From NCBI GenBank assembly GCA_018061025.1, contig JAGOUY010000008.1:1-64000 (forward strand): a stretch of 64,000 nt of DNA, read 5' to 3'. Shown one piece after another: positions 40,228 through 48,267 of the stretch. The notes beneath the pieces were generated by a model. The model had not been told where the DNA came from and did not search any database. It saw only the letters and a program-made list of their open reading frames with translations. This DNA is from Patescibacteria group bacterium (lineage in GTDB: Bacteria; Patescibacteriota; Patescibacteriia; 2-12-FULL-60-25). A program made the position numbers and the translations under genes. How positions within the stretch are numbered: the first letter of the stretch is position 1; each line of letters starts with the position of its first letter.

Positions 40228-41883
40228 ATGTCTCACCAGACCCGTCCACCGGCAGGTATCGTCGAAGCTATTTTAGCGGACGTTCTTGCTCATCCAACGC
40301 CTTCCCAAAAGGCGATAGATAGTGCTATTCGCAGGCATTTACAGGGGACTTCGTACCAATTTCCTACGATTGCGGAGATGGTTAAGATCTATCGTAAAAT
40401 GACGAACACGCAGCCTCGTAACCAGGTTTTGGAGCGATTGCTGCGTTGTAAAACAGTGCGGACGGATTCGGGTGTCGCCCCCATTACGCTGCTTACAAAG
40501 CCGTACGCGTGTCCTGGAAAGTGTGTGTACTGTCCGACGGAGGCGCGCATGCCGAAGAGCTATGTCGCGAGTGAACCAGCGGCCGCGCGGGCGCTTCAGT
40601 TAAAATTTGATCCGTATGTGCAGGTGGTGCAGCGTGTGCAAGCCTTGGAGCGTAATGGGCATGAGGCCAAGAAGATTGAGCTTATTATTAAAGGTGGGAC
40701 GTGGTCTGCCTATCCTTGGACGTATCGTAAATGGTTTATCAAGCGTTGTTATGATGCGGCCAACCATCTAGGAGTTGTGGGTGCTAAGAAACGCTTTGGT
40801 TCTTTGGCGACGTCGCAAGCAGCAAATGAGTCCTCTGAATACCGCGTGATTGGTCTTACGATTGAAACGCGGCCGGATTGGATTACGCCAAAAGAAATTG
40901 TGCGTTTGCGCGAGCTTGGGGTTACGCGAGTTGAGTTAGGCGTGCAGGCTTTGGATGATGAGATTCTTGAGCTTACAAAACGTGGCCATACGGTGGAGGA
41001 TACGGTGCGAGCCACGGTTCTATTGAAGGCGGCGGCCTTTAAAACCGATTATCATATTTTGCCTGGTCAACCGGGTGCGACGCCAGAACGTGATATTGAA
41101 ATGTTTGATCAGTTGTTTGAAGATGAACGGTTTTGCCCGGACATGATTAAGTTGTATCCGTGTGTCGTGTTGCCTTCGGCGGAGCTGGCAGAGTGGCACA
41201 AAGAGGGGAGATATAAGCCGTTAGAGGGCGAGACGTTGATCGAGATGATGGTGCGGATGCAGAGCGTCATTCCTCGTTACTGTCGTGTTTCGCGCTTGAT
41301 TCGGGATTTTCCTTCGTTTGAAATTACGGCGGGGAACAAAGTTACGAATTTGCGCGACGTTATTGAAGTGCGCATGAAAGAACGTGGGATTGAGTGCAAG
41401 TGTTTGCGCTGTCGCGAGGCGGGGCATCGTCCACCGTTGAAGCCAGAGACGAAGCTTGTGGTATTTCGTGATGAGTACCGCAATGCCTATGGAACGGAAT
41501 ATTTCTTAAGTGTGGAAGATGAACAGCGCACGACAGTCGTGAGCTTCTTGCGGTTACGTTTACCGGATGTGAATCCCGTTATTGAAGAGCCGAAGACGAA
41601 AAAGATGTTTGAGGAAGTTCGTAAAAGTTTCCCTGAACTGGAAGGGGGAGCGTTCATTCGGGAGTTGCATACCTATGGGCAAGCCTTGAAATTATCGGAA
41701 GATCGGTTAGATGCGGTGCAGCATCAAGGGTGGGGGAAGGTGTTAATGGCGGAAGCGGAATCGATTGCCAAGGAAAAGGGGTATACCTCCATATCGGTCA
41801 TTAGTGGCGTTGGGGTGCGGGCGTATTATCGCAAGCGTGGATTTGAGTTGGTAGGCACGTACATGAAAAAAGAGTTGCTATAA
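40228..41883 (+). CDS. Elp3-family radical-SAM tRNA U34 carboxymethyl transferase
   Basis: 551 residues starting MSHQTRPPAGIVEAIL. The N-terminal helical part (LLTKPYACPGKCVYCPTEAR) carries the Cys-rich radical-SAM cluster site. IELIIKGGTWSAYPWTYRKW and ETRPDWITPKEI, GVTRVELGVQALDDEIL and GHTVEDTVRAT are Elp3 blocks. The C-terminal GNAT acetyltransferase domain ends QHQGWGKVLMAEAESIAKEK then GVGVRAYYRKRGFE. Makes cm5U34 on tRNA in archaea, eukaryotes and some bacteria. Divergent from a Trm9-like gene; both starts share a 23-bp interval. Confidence 0.95.
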   Translation: MSHQTRPPAGIVEAILADVLAHPTPSQKAIDSAIRRHLQGTSYQFPTIAEMVKIYRKMTNTQPRNQVLERLLRCKTVRTDSGVAPITLLTKPYACPGKCVYCPTEARMPKSYVASEPAAARALQLKFDPYVQVVQRVQALERNGHEAKKIELIIKGGTWSAYPWTYRKWFIKRCYDAANHLGVVGAKKRFGSLATSQAANESSEYRVIGLTIETRPDWITPKEIVRLRELGVTRVELGVQALDDEILELTKRGHTVEDTVRATVLLKAAAFKTDYHILPGQPGATPERDIEMFDQLFEDERFCPDMIKLYPCVVLPSAELAEWHKEGRYKPLEGETLIEMMVRMQSVIPRYCRVSRLIRDFPSFEITAGNKVTNLRDVIEVRMKERGIECKCLRCREAGHRPPLKPETKLVVFRDEYRNAYGTEYFLSVEDEQRTTVVSFLRLRLPDVNPVIEEPKTKKMFEEVRKSFPELEGGAFIRELHTYGQALKLSEDRLDAVQHQGWGKVLMAEAESIAKEKGYTSISVISGVGVRAYYRKRGFELVGTYMKKELL

Positions 41884-41908
41884 AAGAACGTACGGGATGT
41901 AAACGATA

Positions 41909-41930
41909 AAAAGCCCGAAGGCTTCTTTTA
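41909..41930 (+). terminator. Intrinsic terminator after elp3
   Basis: AAAAAGCC/GGCTTCTTTT around CGAA with a T-run. The 181-nt gap up to 42064 also holds CACGGAG/CTCCGTG (42018-42038), likely the terminator of the minus-strand Cys-rich gene. Confidence 0.75.
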
Positions 41931-42064
41931 ATGTTCTTTATTGTGGTCGTCGTTCGTTCTTGGACTGTCCCCATGAGCATTGGTCGTTACTTGTGTAGCG
42001 ATCAGTGTTCGTGGAGGCCACGGAGTTAAAGGCTCCGTGAAGGGAAGAGAAAGATATATTTGTG

Positions 42065-42529
42065 TTACTTGTTTACGGCTGCGCCGAAGGTAAAGTTTCC
42101 ATCTTCCGTAAGTTGAACGGCGTCGCGTACCCCGCTGATAGTAACGTCTTCAGCGAGTACCTCCTTCTTGCCCACCGTGCAGCTGACGGTACCAAGTCTT
42201 TCGCATAGAAAGGGGAGGAGTTTTTGGATCGTTTGGCACCTTCTGTCGAAGGTTTCATGGTATTGGTCAAGTTCCAGGGTGGATGAACTGGCGCATTTTT
42301 CGCAGCACCAGATTTCGATATGTGCTGACCACTTCCTCTCCATCATGCTGCGGATCCAGCTGAAGATTTTGACGCACTCTGTCGCTCGTTCGCAAAGTCT
42401 TTTGAGGCCGAGCAGGGTTTGGGGTGGTTCCGGGAGAACGAGGGTATTCGGTCCACTGAGCGTGCCGGCAAGTTCCTGGCAACAGATGATCAGGGTTACC
42501 TCAGGCTTCTTGGTCACGACGGGTTCCAT
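42065..42529 (-). CDS. Cys-containing hypothetical protein of foreign composition
   Basis: 154 residues (start MEPVVTKKPEVTLIIC at 42529, GAGAG nearby). It has a WCCEKC motif around residue 74, which with CC and C elsewhere may bind metal, then a helical stretch (LDQYHETFDRRCQTIQKLLP). No family recognised. G+C and codon choice (CTC, GTC, AAG, GAG) are higher than in neighbours. Bounded by hairpins on both sides. Confidence 0.55.
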   Translation of the reverse strand: MEPVVTKKPEVTLIICCQELAGTLSGPNTLVLPEPPQTLLGLKRLCERATECVKIFSWIRSMMERKWSAHIEIWCCEKCASSSTLELDQYHETFDRRCQTIQKLLPFLCERLGTVSCTVGKKEVLAEDVTISGVRDAVQLTEDGNFTFGAAVNK

Positions 42530-42666
42530 GCCGTCTCTCTTTCGCCTCTGTGGATGAGGCTGGTATCAGCGTACGCCCGTGAATATGGGCGTCAAGCACA
42601 TCTGTGCATAAGCTGTGCGGACGTGATGAGCGTTTATCTTTTTTGATCTTATTTTTATGCGCAATA

Positions 42667-42700
42667 CAAAAACCAGCTCGTAAAAAAGCTGGTTTTTGTA
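42667..42700. terminator. Intrinsic terminator after rplK
   Basis: CAAAAACCAGCT/AGCTGGTTTTTG around CGTAAAAA. On the minus strand it directly follows the rplK stop, so no rplA is cotranscribed. Confidence 0.85.
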
Positions 42701-42710
42701 TTGGTTTCAA

Positions 42711-43136
42711 TTACCCTTTGACTTCGATGCCCATGTTGCGAGCGGTCCCAATGACTTGGTTCATGCCGGCTTCTACGGTGGTGCAGTTTAAGTCGGGCAT
42801 TTTCTTTTCCGCGATTTCACGGACTTGGGACATGTTCACCGTGCCAACTTTTTGGGTGTTGGGTTTGGCAGCGCCTTTTTCGATTTTTGCTGCTTTCTTC
42901 AAGAGTTCCGAGACAGGAGGGGTCTTGAGGATGAAGGTGTAGCTGCGGTCTTCGTATAAGGTGATGACCGCAGGGACGACTTCGCCTAAACGGTCTTGGG
43001 TTGCCGCGTTAATCTTTTGACAGAATTCCGCGATGTTAATCCCATGCTGACCGAGGGCGGGACCAAGGGGAGGCGCAGGGGTTGCCTTGCCGCCCATGAC
43101 TTGGATCTTGATAAGGGTCTTTACTTTCTTTGCCAT
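42711..43136 (-). CDS. rplK: 50S ribosomal protein L11
   Basis: 141 residues starting [59 protein letters not shown] and the C-terminal [15 protein letters not shown] are L11 signatures. It forms the GTPase-associated centre with 23S rRNA. It follows nusG with a 120-nt gap that can form a long outer stem (GGGATA/TATCCC). The usual partner rplA does not follow; a terminator does. Confidence 0.97.
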   Translation of the reverse strand: MAKKVKTLIKIQVMGGKATPAPPLGPALGQHGINIAEFCQKINAATQDRLGEVVPAVITLYEDRSYTFILKTPPVSELLKKAAKIEKGAAKPNTQKVGTVNMSQVREIAEKKMPDLNCTTVEAGMNQVIGTARNMGIEVKG

Positions 43137-43256
43137 AGGAAATGGTGAGGAAATGATGAGATAAGTGATGAGATGCGGTGCCGTCACGCAGAGCATCGAA
43201 GGGGATAGCAGCGAGAAGCGCGCTGACGGGGGCCTCTGTTATCCCAGAAATAATTT

Positions 43257-43805
43257 TTATGATTTTTTGACCTGAGTGAAGTCGAGTTCGAGGGGGGTTT
43301 CGCGACCGAACATGCTGACCAAGACTTTGACTTTGCCGTGGGAGCCATCGACTTCGCTGATCTTGCCTTCGAAGCCTTTGAATGGCCCTTCGCCAATTTT
43401 GACGGCCATGCCTGGTTGGAGATCGATCGTGACTTGTGGTTCTTCGGTGGTTCCCATCCGTTTCATGAGGCCATCAATTTCTGCTTGTGCGAGTGGGGTT
43501 GGGTTGGTACCCGTTCCGATGAAGCCGGTCACGTTTGGCGTGTTACGCACGACGTACCAGGAGTCATCTGTGACGATCATTTCTACGAGGACATAGCCAG
43601 GGAAGATTTTTTCTTCGGTGACACGACGCTTGCCGTTCTTGAGTTTAATTTTCTTTTCTTTTGGGACTAGGATTTGGAAGATAGAATCTTTTAAGCCAAG
43701 GGTTTCAATACGTTGACGAAGTCCGTCCGCCACATTTTCTTCGTATCCAGAGTAGGTGTGGATGGCGAACCAGCGCCGTCCGTAGTCGGAGGTTTGCTTA
43801 GGCAT
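43257..43805 (-). CDS. nusG: Transcription termination/antitermination factor NusG
   Basis: 182 residues. NGN domain: RRWFAIHTYSGYEENVADGL, KIFPGYVLVEMIVTDDSWYV and VRNTPNVTGFIG; KOW domain: GMAVKIGEGPFKGFEGKISE. It couples RNA polymerase with Rho and ribosomes. Second gene of secE-nusG-rplK, 3 nt after secE. Confidence 0.98.
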   Translation of the reverse strand: MPKQTSDYGRRWFAIHTYSGYEENVADGLRQRIETLGLKDSIFQILVPKEKKIKLKNGKRRVTEEKIFPGYVLVEMIVTDDSWYVVRNTPNVTGFIGTGTNPTPLAQAEIDGLMKRMGTTEEPQVTIDLQPGMAVKIGEGPFKGFEGKISEVDGSHGKVKVLVSMFGRETPLELDFTQVKKS

Positions 43806-43808
43806 AGG

Positions 43809-44147
43809 TTATGGGTTTGAAGGAGCGGGGTTAGGGTTTACGGGGATGGGGTTGATGTTGAGTTCTACAGGGTTGCCGTTCTCATCTACTGCTTGGATGT
43901 CTTCCGGGTTGATTTGAGGGATGGGAGGTGTGCTAGGGTCGGTTTGGACTTGGGGATTGCGGCCACTGATGACGGCCTGGACTAAACGGCTAAGCCCGAA
44001 ATCGAGGGCACCAAAAAAGAGGGCGGCAGCGACACTGCCGATGATAATAAGTGTGCTGTAGCGCAAGGTATCTTGCTTGCTTGGCCAGCTGACTTTCTCT
44101 AATTCTTCCTTAGAGGTACGGAAATATTCAAGGATGGGGTTAGGCAT
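43809..44147 (-). CDS. secE: Preprotein translocase subunit SecE with Pro-rich tail
   Basis: 112 residues. EYFRTSKEELEKVSWPSKQD is the SecE amphipathic signature, followed by one membrane helix (LIIIGSVAAALFFGALDFGL). About 40 extra residues form a Pro/Asn-rich tail (TPPIPQINPEDIQ, NPIPVNPNPAPSNP), longer than usual SecE. Confidence 0.93.
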   Translation of the reverse strand: MPNPILEYFRTSKEELEKVSWPSKQDTLRYSTLIIIGSVAAALFFGALDFGLSRLVQAVISGRNPQVQTDPSTPPIPQINPEDIQAVDENGNPVELNINPIPVNPNPAPSNP

Positions 44148-44156
44148 AAACGCGTT

Positions 44157-44218
44157 TTTTAAAAGACCCTTGGCGGGTCAACTAGGGGAATCCTAGCAGA
44201 ATTATCTAAAAACGTCAA
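44157..44218 (-). promoter_or_regulatory. secE promoter with immediate hairpin
   Basis: On the minus strand TTGACG (44218-44213), 17-nt spacer, TAGGAT (44195-44190). Right after the predicted start comes GACCC/GGGTC with TTTT (about 44179-44160). It could be a 5' hairpin stabilising the message or a terminator of the upstream FemX-like gene overlapping the promoter. Confidence 0.65.
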
Positions 44219-44252
44219 AAGGGGCGGTTTCTTTGCCTTGGTGGGGCCGTTT

Positions 44253-45278
44253 TTATAACTTTCTTCGTTTTCGTCTGATCGTTTCAATTATCCAGGTGAG
44301 CCAGTAGCGGGGGGAGAGGGGGAGGTCTTGGGCATGGAGGTAGGCCTCTTCAAAGCCGCCGAAGCCGCGTTTAAAGAGGGAGAGGCCGTGCCAGGGGTGT
44401 TCGGTGGCGGATTCTGGCACGACGCCCCAGAAATTATAAAAATGGCAGCCACGACGCCTGAGTTCTTGGATGACGCGCCATTGAAGGAGGTGAGCGGCGG
44501 GAACTTTTGGGAAGGGGGATTGGTCGGAGGCGCCATGATGATAAAAGGCACTGCCATGCGCGAGCGTGATGATGGCGGCGGAGATAATTTGGTTTTGTAG
44601 GGAAGCGGTTGCGATGAGGAGCCGTCCTTGTTTAAAGAAGGCTTCACATTCTGTTTCGAGGTAGCGGCGAGAGAAGGCGGTGAAGTGTTGGCGAGCGACT
44701 GTCGTTTGGTAGACCTTCCAAAAATCGTGGAGGCCGCTGCTGTCTGTAATGAATTTCACGGTTACACCTGCTTCTTCCGCTTTGCGAATGCTTTGGCGCG
44801 TGGTCTTGCGCATGTTTTTTAAGAGTTCTTCTTCGGTTGGGCGTATATCTAAGATCCAGGCGAGTTCTGGATGTTGGTGGATAGGGGCGTGTCTGAACCC
44901 GCGTTCTTGTAATAAAAGGGTATTTGAGGGCGTTGCGGGCAGGGGAGAGCAGACACGAATAAAAATAGCCTTGTGTGCCCGTGCTTGTTGTTTCCATTCT
45001 TGTGTTAGGAGATCCCAAGCATCTGTTTGGGGGACGTGAGGAGCTAAAATTGGCCCATGGGGAATGAGGAGAAAAGATCCGCGTCGTGCTTTGATAAAAA
45101 TCGTAAGAGCGGTACCCACAAGATGGTCATCTTCGAATAGGCCGAGGTGGATGACGTTGTGGTTACTTGCTTCGTTTGTTTCTTTCCACTCCCAGGATTG
45201 CAGGAAGGTGGGCGGAGCTTGCTCATCTAAAAATGCCGTCCAGAGGGCGCGATCAGTACAGGGTTTGATGGATAACAT
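44253..45278 (-). CDS. FemAB/FemX family peptidyltransferase
   Basis: 341 residues. PPTFLQSWEWKETNEASNHN and the GNAT-like double domain, with LIPHGPILAPHVPQTDAWDL, NMRKTTRQSIRKAEEAGVTV, YHHGASDQSPFPKVPAAHLL, and YNFWGVVPESATEHPWHG followed by LFKRGFGG are FemX signatures. These enzymes add amino acids to peptidoglycan precursors from aminoacyl-tRNA. Upstream lie DegT-type aminotransferase and transglutaminase genes on the same strand. Confidence 0.92.
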   Translation of the reverse strand: MLSIKPCTDRALWTAFLDEQAPPTFLQSWEWKETNEASNHNVIHLGLFEDDHLVGTALTIFIKARRGSFLLIPHGPILAPHVPQTDAWDLLTQEWKQQARAHKAIFIRVCSPLPATPSNTLLLQERGFRHAPIHQHPELAWILDIRPTEEELLKNMRKTTRQSIRKAEEAGVTVKFITDSSGLHDFWKVYQTTVARQHFTAFSRRYLETECEAFFKQGRLLIATASLQNQIISAAIITLAHGSAFYHHGASDQSPFPKVPAAHLLQWRVIQELRRRGCHFYNFWGVVPESATEHPWHGLSLFKRGFGGFEEAYLHAQDLPLSPRYWLTWIIETIRRKRRKL

Positions 45279-45281
45279 AGG

Positions 45282-45316
45282 AAGTATCGAGTATCGGGTA
45301 TCCAGTATCGAGTATA
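45282..45316. repeat. Iterated GTATCGAG/GGGTATC run
   Basis: AAGTATCGAGTATCGGGTAT then CCAGTATCGAGTATATA, between the FemX-like start and the DegT-like stop. Same word family as 38341-38417 and 55238-55275. Confidence 0.6.
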
Positions 45317-45326
45317 TAAATGCGCA

Positions 45327-46571
45327 TCACGTTTGATTGAGGGTGGTTTTTATGAGTGTGCAGATTTTTTTTGCGCCGGATTTTGAGATATTGATGTGGG
45401 TGGGGAGGTTGAGGGTGTCTTTTGAGAGGGTGACCGCGTTCGGGGTTTGGGTGCGATCGTAGTGCGCGGCTTGTTCATTCGTTCCTTCTGGGGCAAGGGG
45501 AGAGGTGTACCAATCGCCGAGCTGCATTTTGGCTGAGGTGGCTGCTTTGAAGAGTATATCTCGTTTAGGGGTGCGGATAGGATAGCGCAAAAGAGCGGGG
45601 TCGGCTTCTTTGGCCCAGTTGGGATGGATGATGTCTGGATGTTTTAATTCTTGTTGATAGATCCGGGTAAGGGTGCGGCGATGTGCGTCAAAACGTTCTC
45701 GTTTCTTCCATTGGTGGAGGGCGAGGAGTGCGAGGGCGTTGGGGAGACGGCGTCCGGTCCAGGTTGGACGCGTTCCTTGTCGTTCTTGAGGTTCTACGGC
45801 TTTGGAAATGAGGTGCAGGCGTTTAGAGACCTCTAAGATTATTTTTCCGAAAGAAAGGGTGTCGTAAGTTTTTAGTGAAAGAGCGAGGGTGAGTGGGTGG
45901 AGGAGTTGTTGGAGGACCCAGTGTTTTGTAGAAATAGGAGCTTGTGTTTGTTGGGAGCGTAAACGGTTGGCGAGGGAGATGTCTCGTGTCAGGGCGACTC
46001 CTCCGAAGATAGAAGATAGCGATTTGTCTCGACCAAAGCTAAAAATGGCCACATCGCCAAATGTTCCGAGCAGTTGTCCGTTCCAGCGACTGCCAAAGCT
46101 GTGGGCACAATCTTCGATGACGAGTAGCTTATGTTTGCGCGCGAGTTCTATCAGCGTATCCATGTGAGCGGGAATGCCGAAGGTGTGCTGGATAAGGATG
46201 GCGCGTGTGTTTGGCGTGATGAGCGTTTCGATAGCGCTTGGATCGATGGTAAACGTATTTGGGTCGACATCTGCGTAGATTGGGATGCAATCTGCCCAGC
46301 GAATGCTATTGGGCACGGCGACGCAGGTGAAGGCTTGGAGGATGATCTCACTATTTTTTGGAAGGTTGAGGGCGTGGATGGCGGCAGTGAGGGCTGAGCG
46401 TCCGCTCTCGAAGGTGATGGCTTGTGTATGAAAGAAATGGCCGAGAGCCTGTTCGAGGTCGGTGATGGCGGGACCTGTTTGCCATTTCCAAGGTTGTAAG
46501 AGAAGAGAGGCGGCGAGACGAATATCGTCACGTTCAGCATTGGGGGAGAGGGATGTGACGAGACGGGACAT
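45327..46571 (-). CDS. DegT/DnrJ/EryC1/StrS-family PLP aminotransferase
   Basis: 414 residues. TFESGRSALTAAIHALNL, EIILQAFTCVAVPNSIRWAD, CAHSFGSRWNGQLLGTFGDV and FSFGRDKSLSSIFGG (Lys as PLP site). The family makes amino sugars for surface polymers; an exact substrate cannot be given. Same strand as transglutaminase and FemX genes, suggesting an envelope cluster. Confidence 0.9.
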   Translation of the reverse strand: MSRLVTSLSPNAERDDIRLAASLLLQPWKWQTGPAITDLEQALGHFFHTQAITFESGRSALTAAIHALNLPKNSEIILQAFTCVAVPNSIRWADCIPIYADVDPNTFTIDPSAIETLITPNTRAILIQHTFGIPAHMDTLIELARKHKLLVIEDCAHSFGSRWNGQLLGTFGDVAIFSFGRDKSLSSIFGGVALTRDISLANRLRSQQTQAPISTKHWVLQQLLHPLTLALSLKTYDTLSFGKIILEVSKRLHLISKAVEPQERQGTRPTWTGRRLPNALALLALHQWKKRERFDAHRRTLTRIYQQELKHPDIIHPNWAKEADPALLRYPIRTPKRDILFKAATSAKMQLGDWYTSPLAPEGTNEQAAHYDRTQTPNAVTLSKDTLNLPTHINISKSGAKKICTLIKTTLNQT

Positions 46572-46599
46572 ATGAGGAAGAGGCGTCAGGCATCAGGGA

Positions 46600-47553
46600 T
46601 TAGGCTTGAGACGATATGATGTTGACGTTGAGATTCGCTCGGATGGATTCGGACCCAGTTCCTCCCAGAATGAATGGATGTTGTAGAAGGGGAGCGGAGT
46701 ATATTTTATTATTCCATTTTATCGGGATGTCGCAGCCTTGGGAGAGTTGTAGACGGTCACTTCCAATGAATCCGAAGCGCCCGGATTTTTTTGTGCGCCC
46801 TTGTTTCGTAAGTTGCTCCGTCGAAGGATCGACAGGAATCCATCTTGCCTTCTCATCTTGAAATTCGGCCCAGGCGTGCATATTGTTTTTTTCTCGGTCG
46901 AGAAAGAATCCGCTTACGATACGAGCTTGGATGCCGGAGGCGAGGCATAGAGATACGAACAAGCTATCAAATCCTCCACAGTCAACGTGAGAACGTGTCA
47001 GAGCATCAATATCGCTATAAAGTTCATCAATGGGCTCGCCGTATTTTACGGTTCTGACCAGGTGCGCATGGATTCTTCTGGCTGTCTCGTGTGCGGAAGA
47101 GCTCTTGCCGATATTTTTTGCGAGGGTTTGGATACGAGGGTCATTAGGATGAAGATGTTCCGTTTCTTTTTCGATCGTAGCGGGGGAGAATGCCTGATTT
47201 GGAGTGGAGCCTTTCTTGTATGGGTGAATTGTGGCTTTGCAGCTAAATACGGGTATTTCAAAACGTGTGGCGCGCGGTTCTAGACGTACGAAGAAAAAAT
47301 GATTACCGAACGGTTCATCTCTTTGCTCCTGTGCGTTTGGAAGATGGAGCTTGAAATCGATGATTTGCTGCTCCTTTGTCGTGGGAGGGCGTGGAATGAC
47401 GAGTGTCAGTGCTTCGAGAGGAGCCACCTCTTCTTTTGCGTGGATGGTGACGCTATACGTTAATTCGTAGGTTTGGGTTTTTGTATACGGATACAACCTC
47501 AACGCTTCTTTAAGACGGTGTATGGGCCAGTACAAAGGTTGTTTCCAGGACAT
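46600..47553 (-). CDS. Transglutaminase-like (papain-fold) protein
   Basis: 317 residues from MSWKQPLYWPIHRLKEAL. No signal peptide; a mostly beta N-terminal domain, then the transglutaminase core: VDCGGFDSLFVSLCLASGIQ with the nucleophile Cys, NNMHAWAEF with His, and ARWIPVDPSTE with Asp. The triad is complete. May act as amidase or crosslinker of peptidoglycan peptides, but cytoplasmic location leaves this open. Upstream ATGs at about 47583/47598 are alternatives. Confidence 0.88.
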   Translation of the reverse strand: MSWKQPLYWPIHRLKEALRLYPYTKTQTYELTYSVTIHAKEEVAPLEALTLVIPRPPTTKEQQIIDFKLHLPNAQEQRDEPFGNHFFFVRLEPRATRFEIPVFSCKATIHPYKKGSTPNQAFSPATIEKETEHLHPNDPRIQTLAKNIGKSSSAHETARRIHAHLVRTVKYGEPIDELYSDIDALTRSHVDCGGFDSLFVSLCLASGIQARIVSGFFLDREKNNMHAWAEFQDEKARWIPVDPSTEQLTKQGRTKKSGRFGFIGSDRLQLSQGCDIPIKWNNKIYSAPLLQHPFILGGTGSESIRANLNVNIISSQA

Positions 47554-47600
47554 GATCGGATGATATCGCTCCTGTTGTCCCATCGCAAACGCTATCAACT

Positions 47601-47630
47601 AAAAACAACGCGTTTAAGCGCTGTTTTTAC
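47601..47630. terminator. Intrinsic terminator after tRNA-Pro
   Basis: AAAAACAACGC/GCGCTGTTTTT with a 5-8 nt loop, just 3' of tRNA-Pro on the minus strand. Confidence 0.8.
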
Positions 47631-47631
47631 G

Positions 47632-47708
47632 TGGTCGGGCTAGTGGGATTTGAACCCACGACCTCTTGCACCCCATGCAAGCGCGCTAGCCAACTGCGCT
47701 ATAGCCCG
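47632..47708 (-). tRNA. tRNA-Pro (anticodon GGG)
   Basis: Acceptor CGGGCTA/TAGCCCG with A73 and encoded CCA; D-arm GCGC/GCGC; anticodon arm CTTGC-ATGGGGT-GCAAG gives GGG; T-arm GTGGG-TTCAAAT-CCCAC. C1-G72 and A73 are as expected for bacterial tRNA-Pro. Confidence 0.95.
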
Positions 47709-47747
47709 ACGAGTTGAGAGAATGATGAATTCTCTATTTATGGGCGG

Positions 47748-47776
47748 AGCATAACGGGTTTATGGAGACTCTGCAA
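47748..47776 (-). promoter_or_regulatory. tRNA-Pro promoter
   Basis: On the minus strand TTGCAG (47776-47771), 17-nt spacer, TATGCT (47753-47748), about 40 nt before the tRNA. Confidence 0.65.
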
Positions 47777-47849
47777 CCCCTTGACAAAATGGCTTGAATA
47801 TGGAACGGGGTAGGAGGTGGTGCTATCTTATTTTTGACCTTTGTTTTTT

Positions 47850-48203
47850 ATGAAAAACCGTTCTTTGGAACCTGTTACGTTGGAGGATATTTTCTTGGCA
47901 TTGAACCAGTTTTCTGATCATGTCGATGCTCGGTTTGAAAAAACCGAGGCTGAATTATTTGCGATGCGAATGGAAATTGGATCTGTGAAGGAGGATCTTA
48001 CGACTGTGAAGCGGGATGTTTCGGAAGTTAAAGATAAGACGATGGTGATTCTGGATGACGTAGCCTCTTTCCGCCAAACGTTTGACGTGGAGCTCGCCGC
48101 GGTTCGTTCATGTTTTGGACGTTTGGAGGCAAGAATCTCCGGTATCGAAGGGTTTATGCGGGTTGTTATGGAACGATTGTCCTTGCCTATCCAGATAGCT
48201 TGA
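47850..48203 (+). CDS. Small coiled-coil protein
   Basis: 117 residues starting MKNRSLEPVTLEDIFLALNQ. From about residue 20 it is a continuous coiled coil (DARFEKTEAELFAMRMEIGS, VKEDLTTVKRDVSEVKDK), with a second helix near the C-terminus. The type is common as small uncharacterised Patescibacteria proteins. The upstream region shares TTGAC-N10-AATATGGAACGGGG with 36427-36458. Confidence 0.65.
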   Translation: MKNRSLEPVTLEDIFLALNQFSDHVDARFEKTEAELFAMRMEIGSVKEDLTTVKRDVSEVKDKTMVILDDVASFRQTFDVELAAVRSCFGRLEARISGIEGFMRVVMERLSLPIQIA

Positions 48204-48267
48204 CTCATTTGCTCTTTTCGTGATTGGATGTGACGCCATCTTCGCGATGGTAAGGAGGTTGTGGAGT

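Noticed and set aside
43184..43396. 70-codon minus-strand frame rich in Lys/Ser
   Set aside because: It is an alternative frame of the nusG C-terminus.
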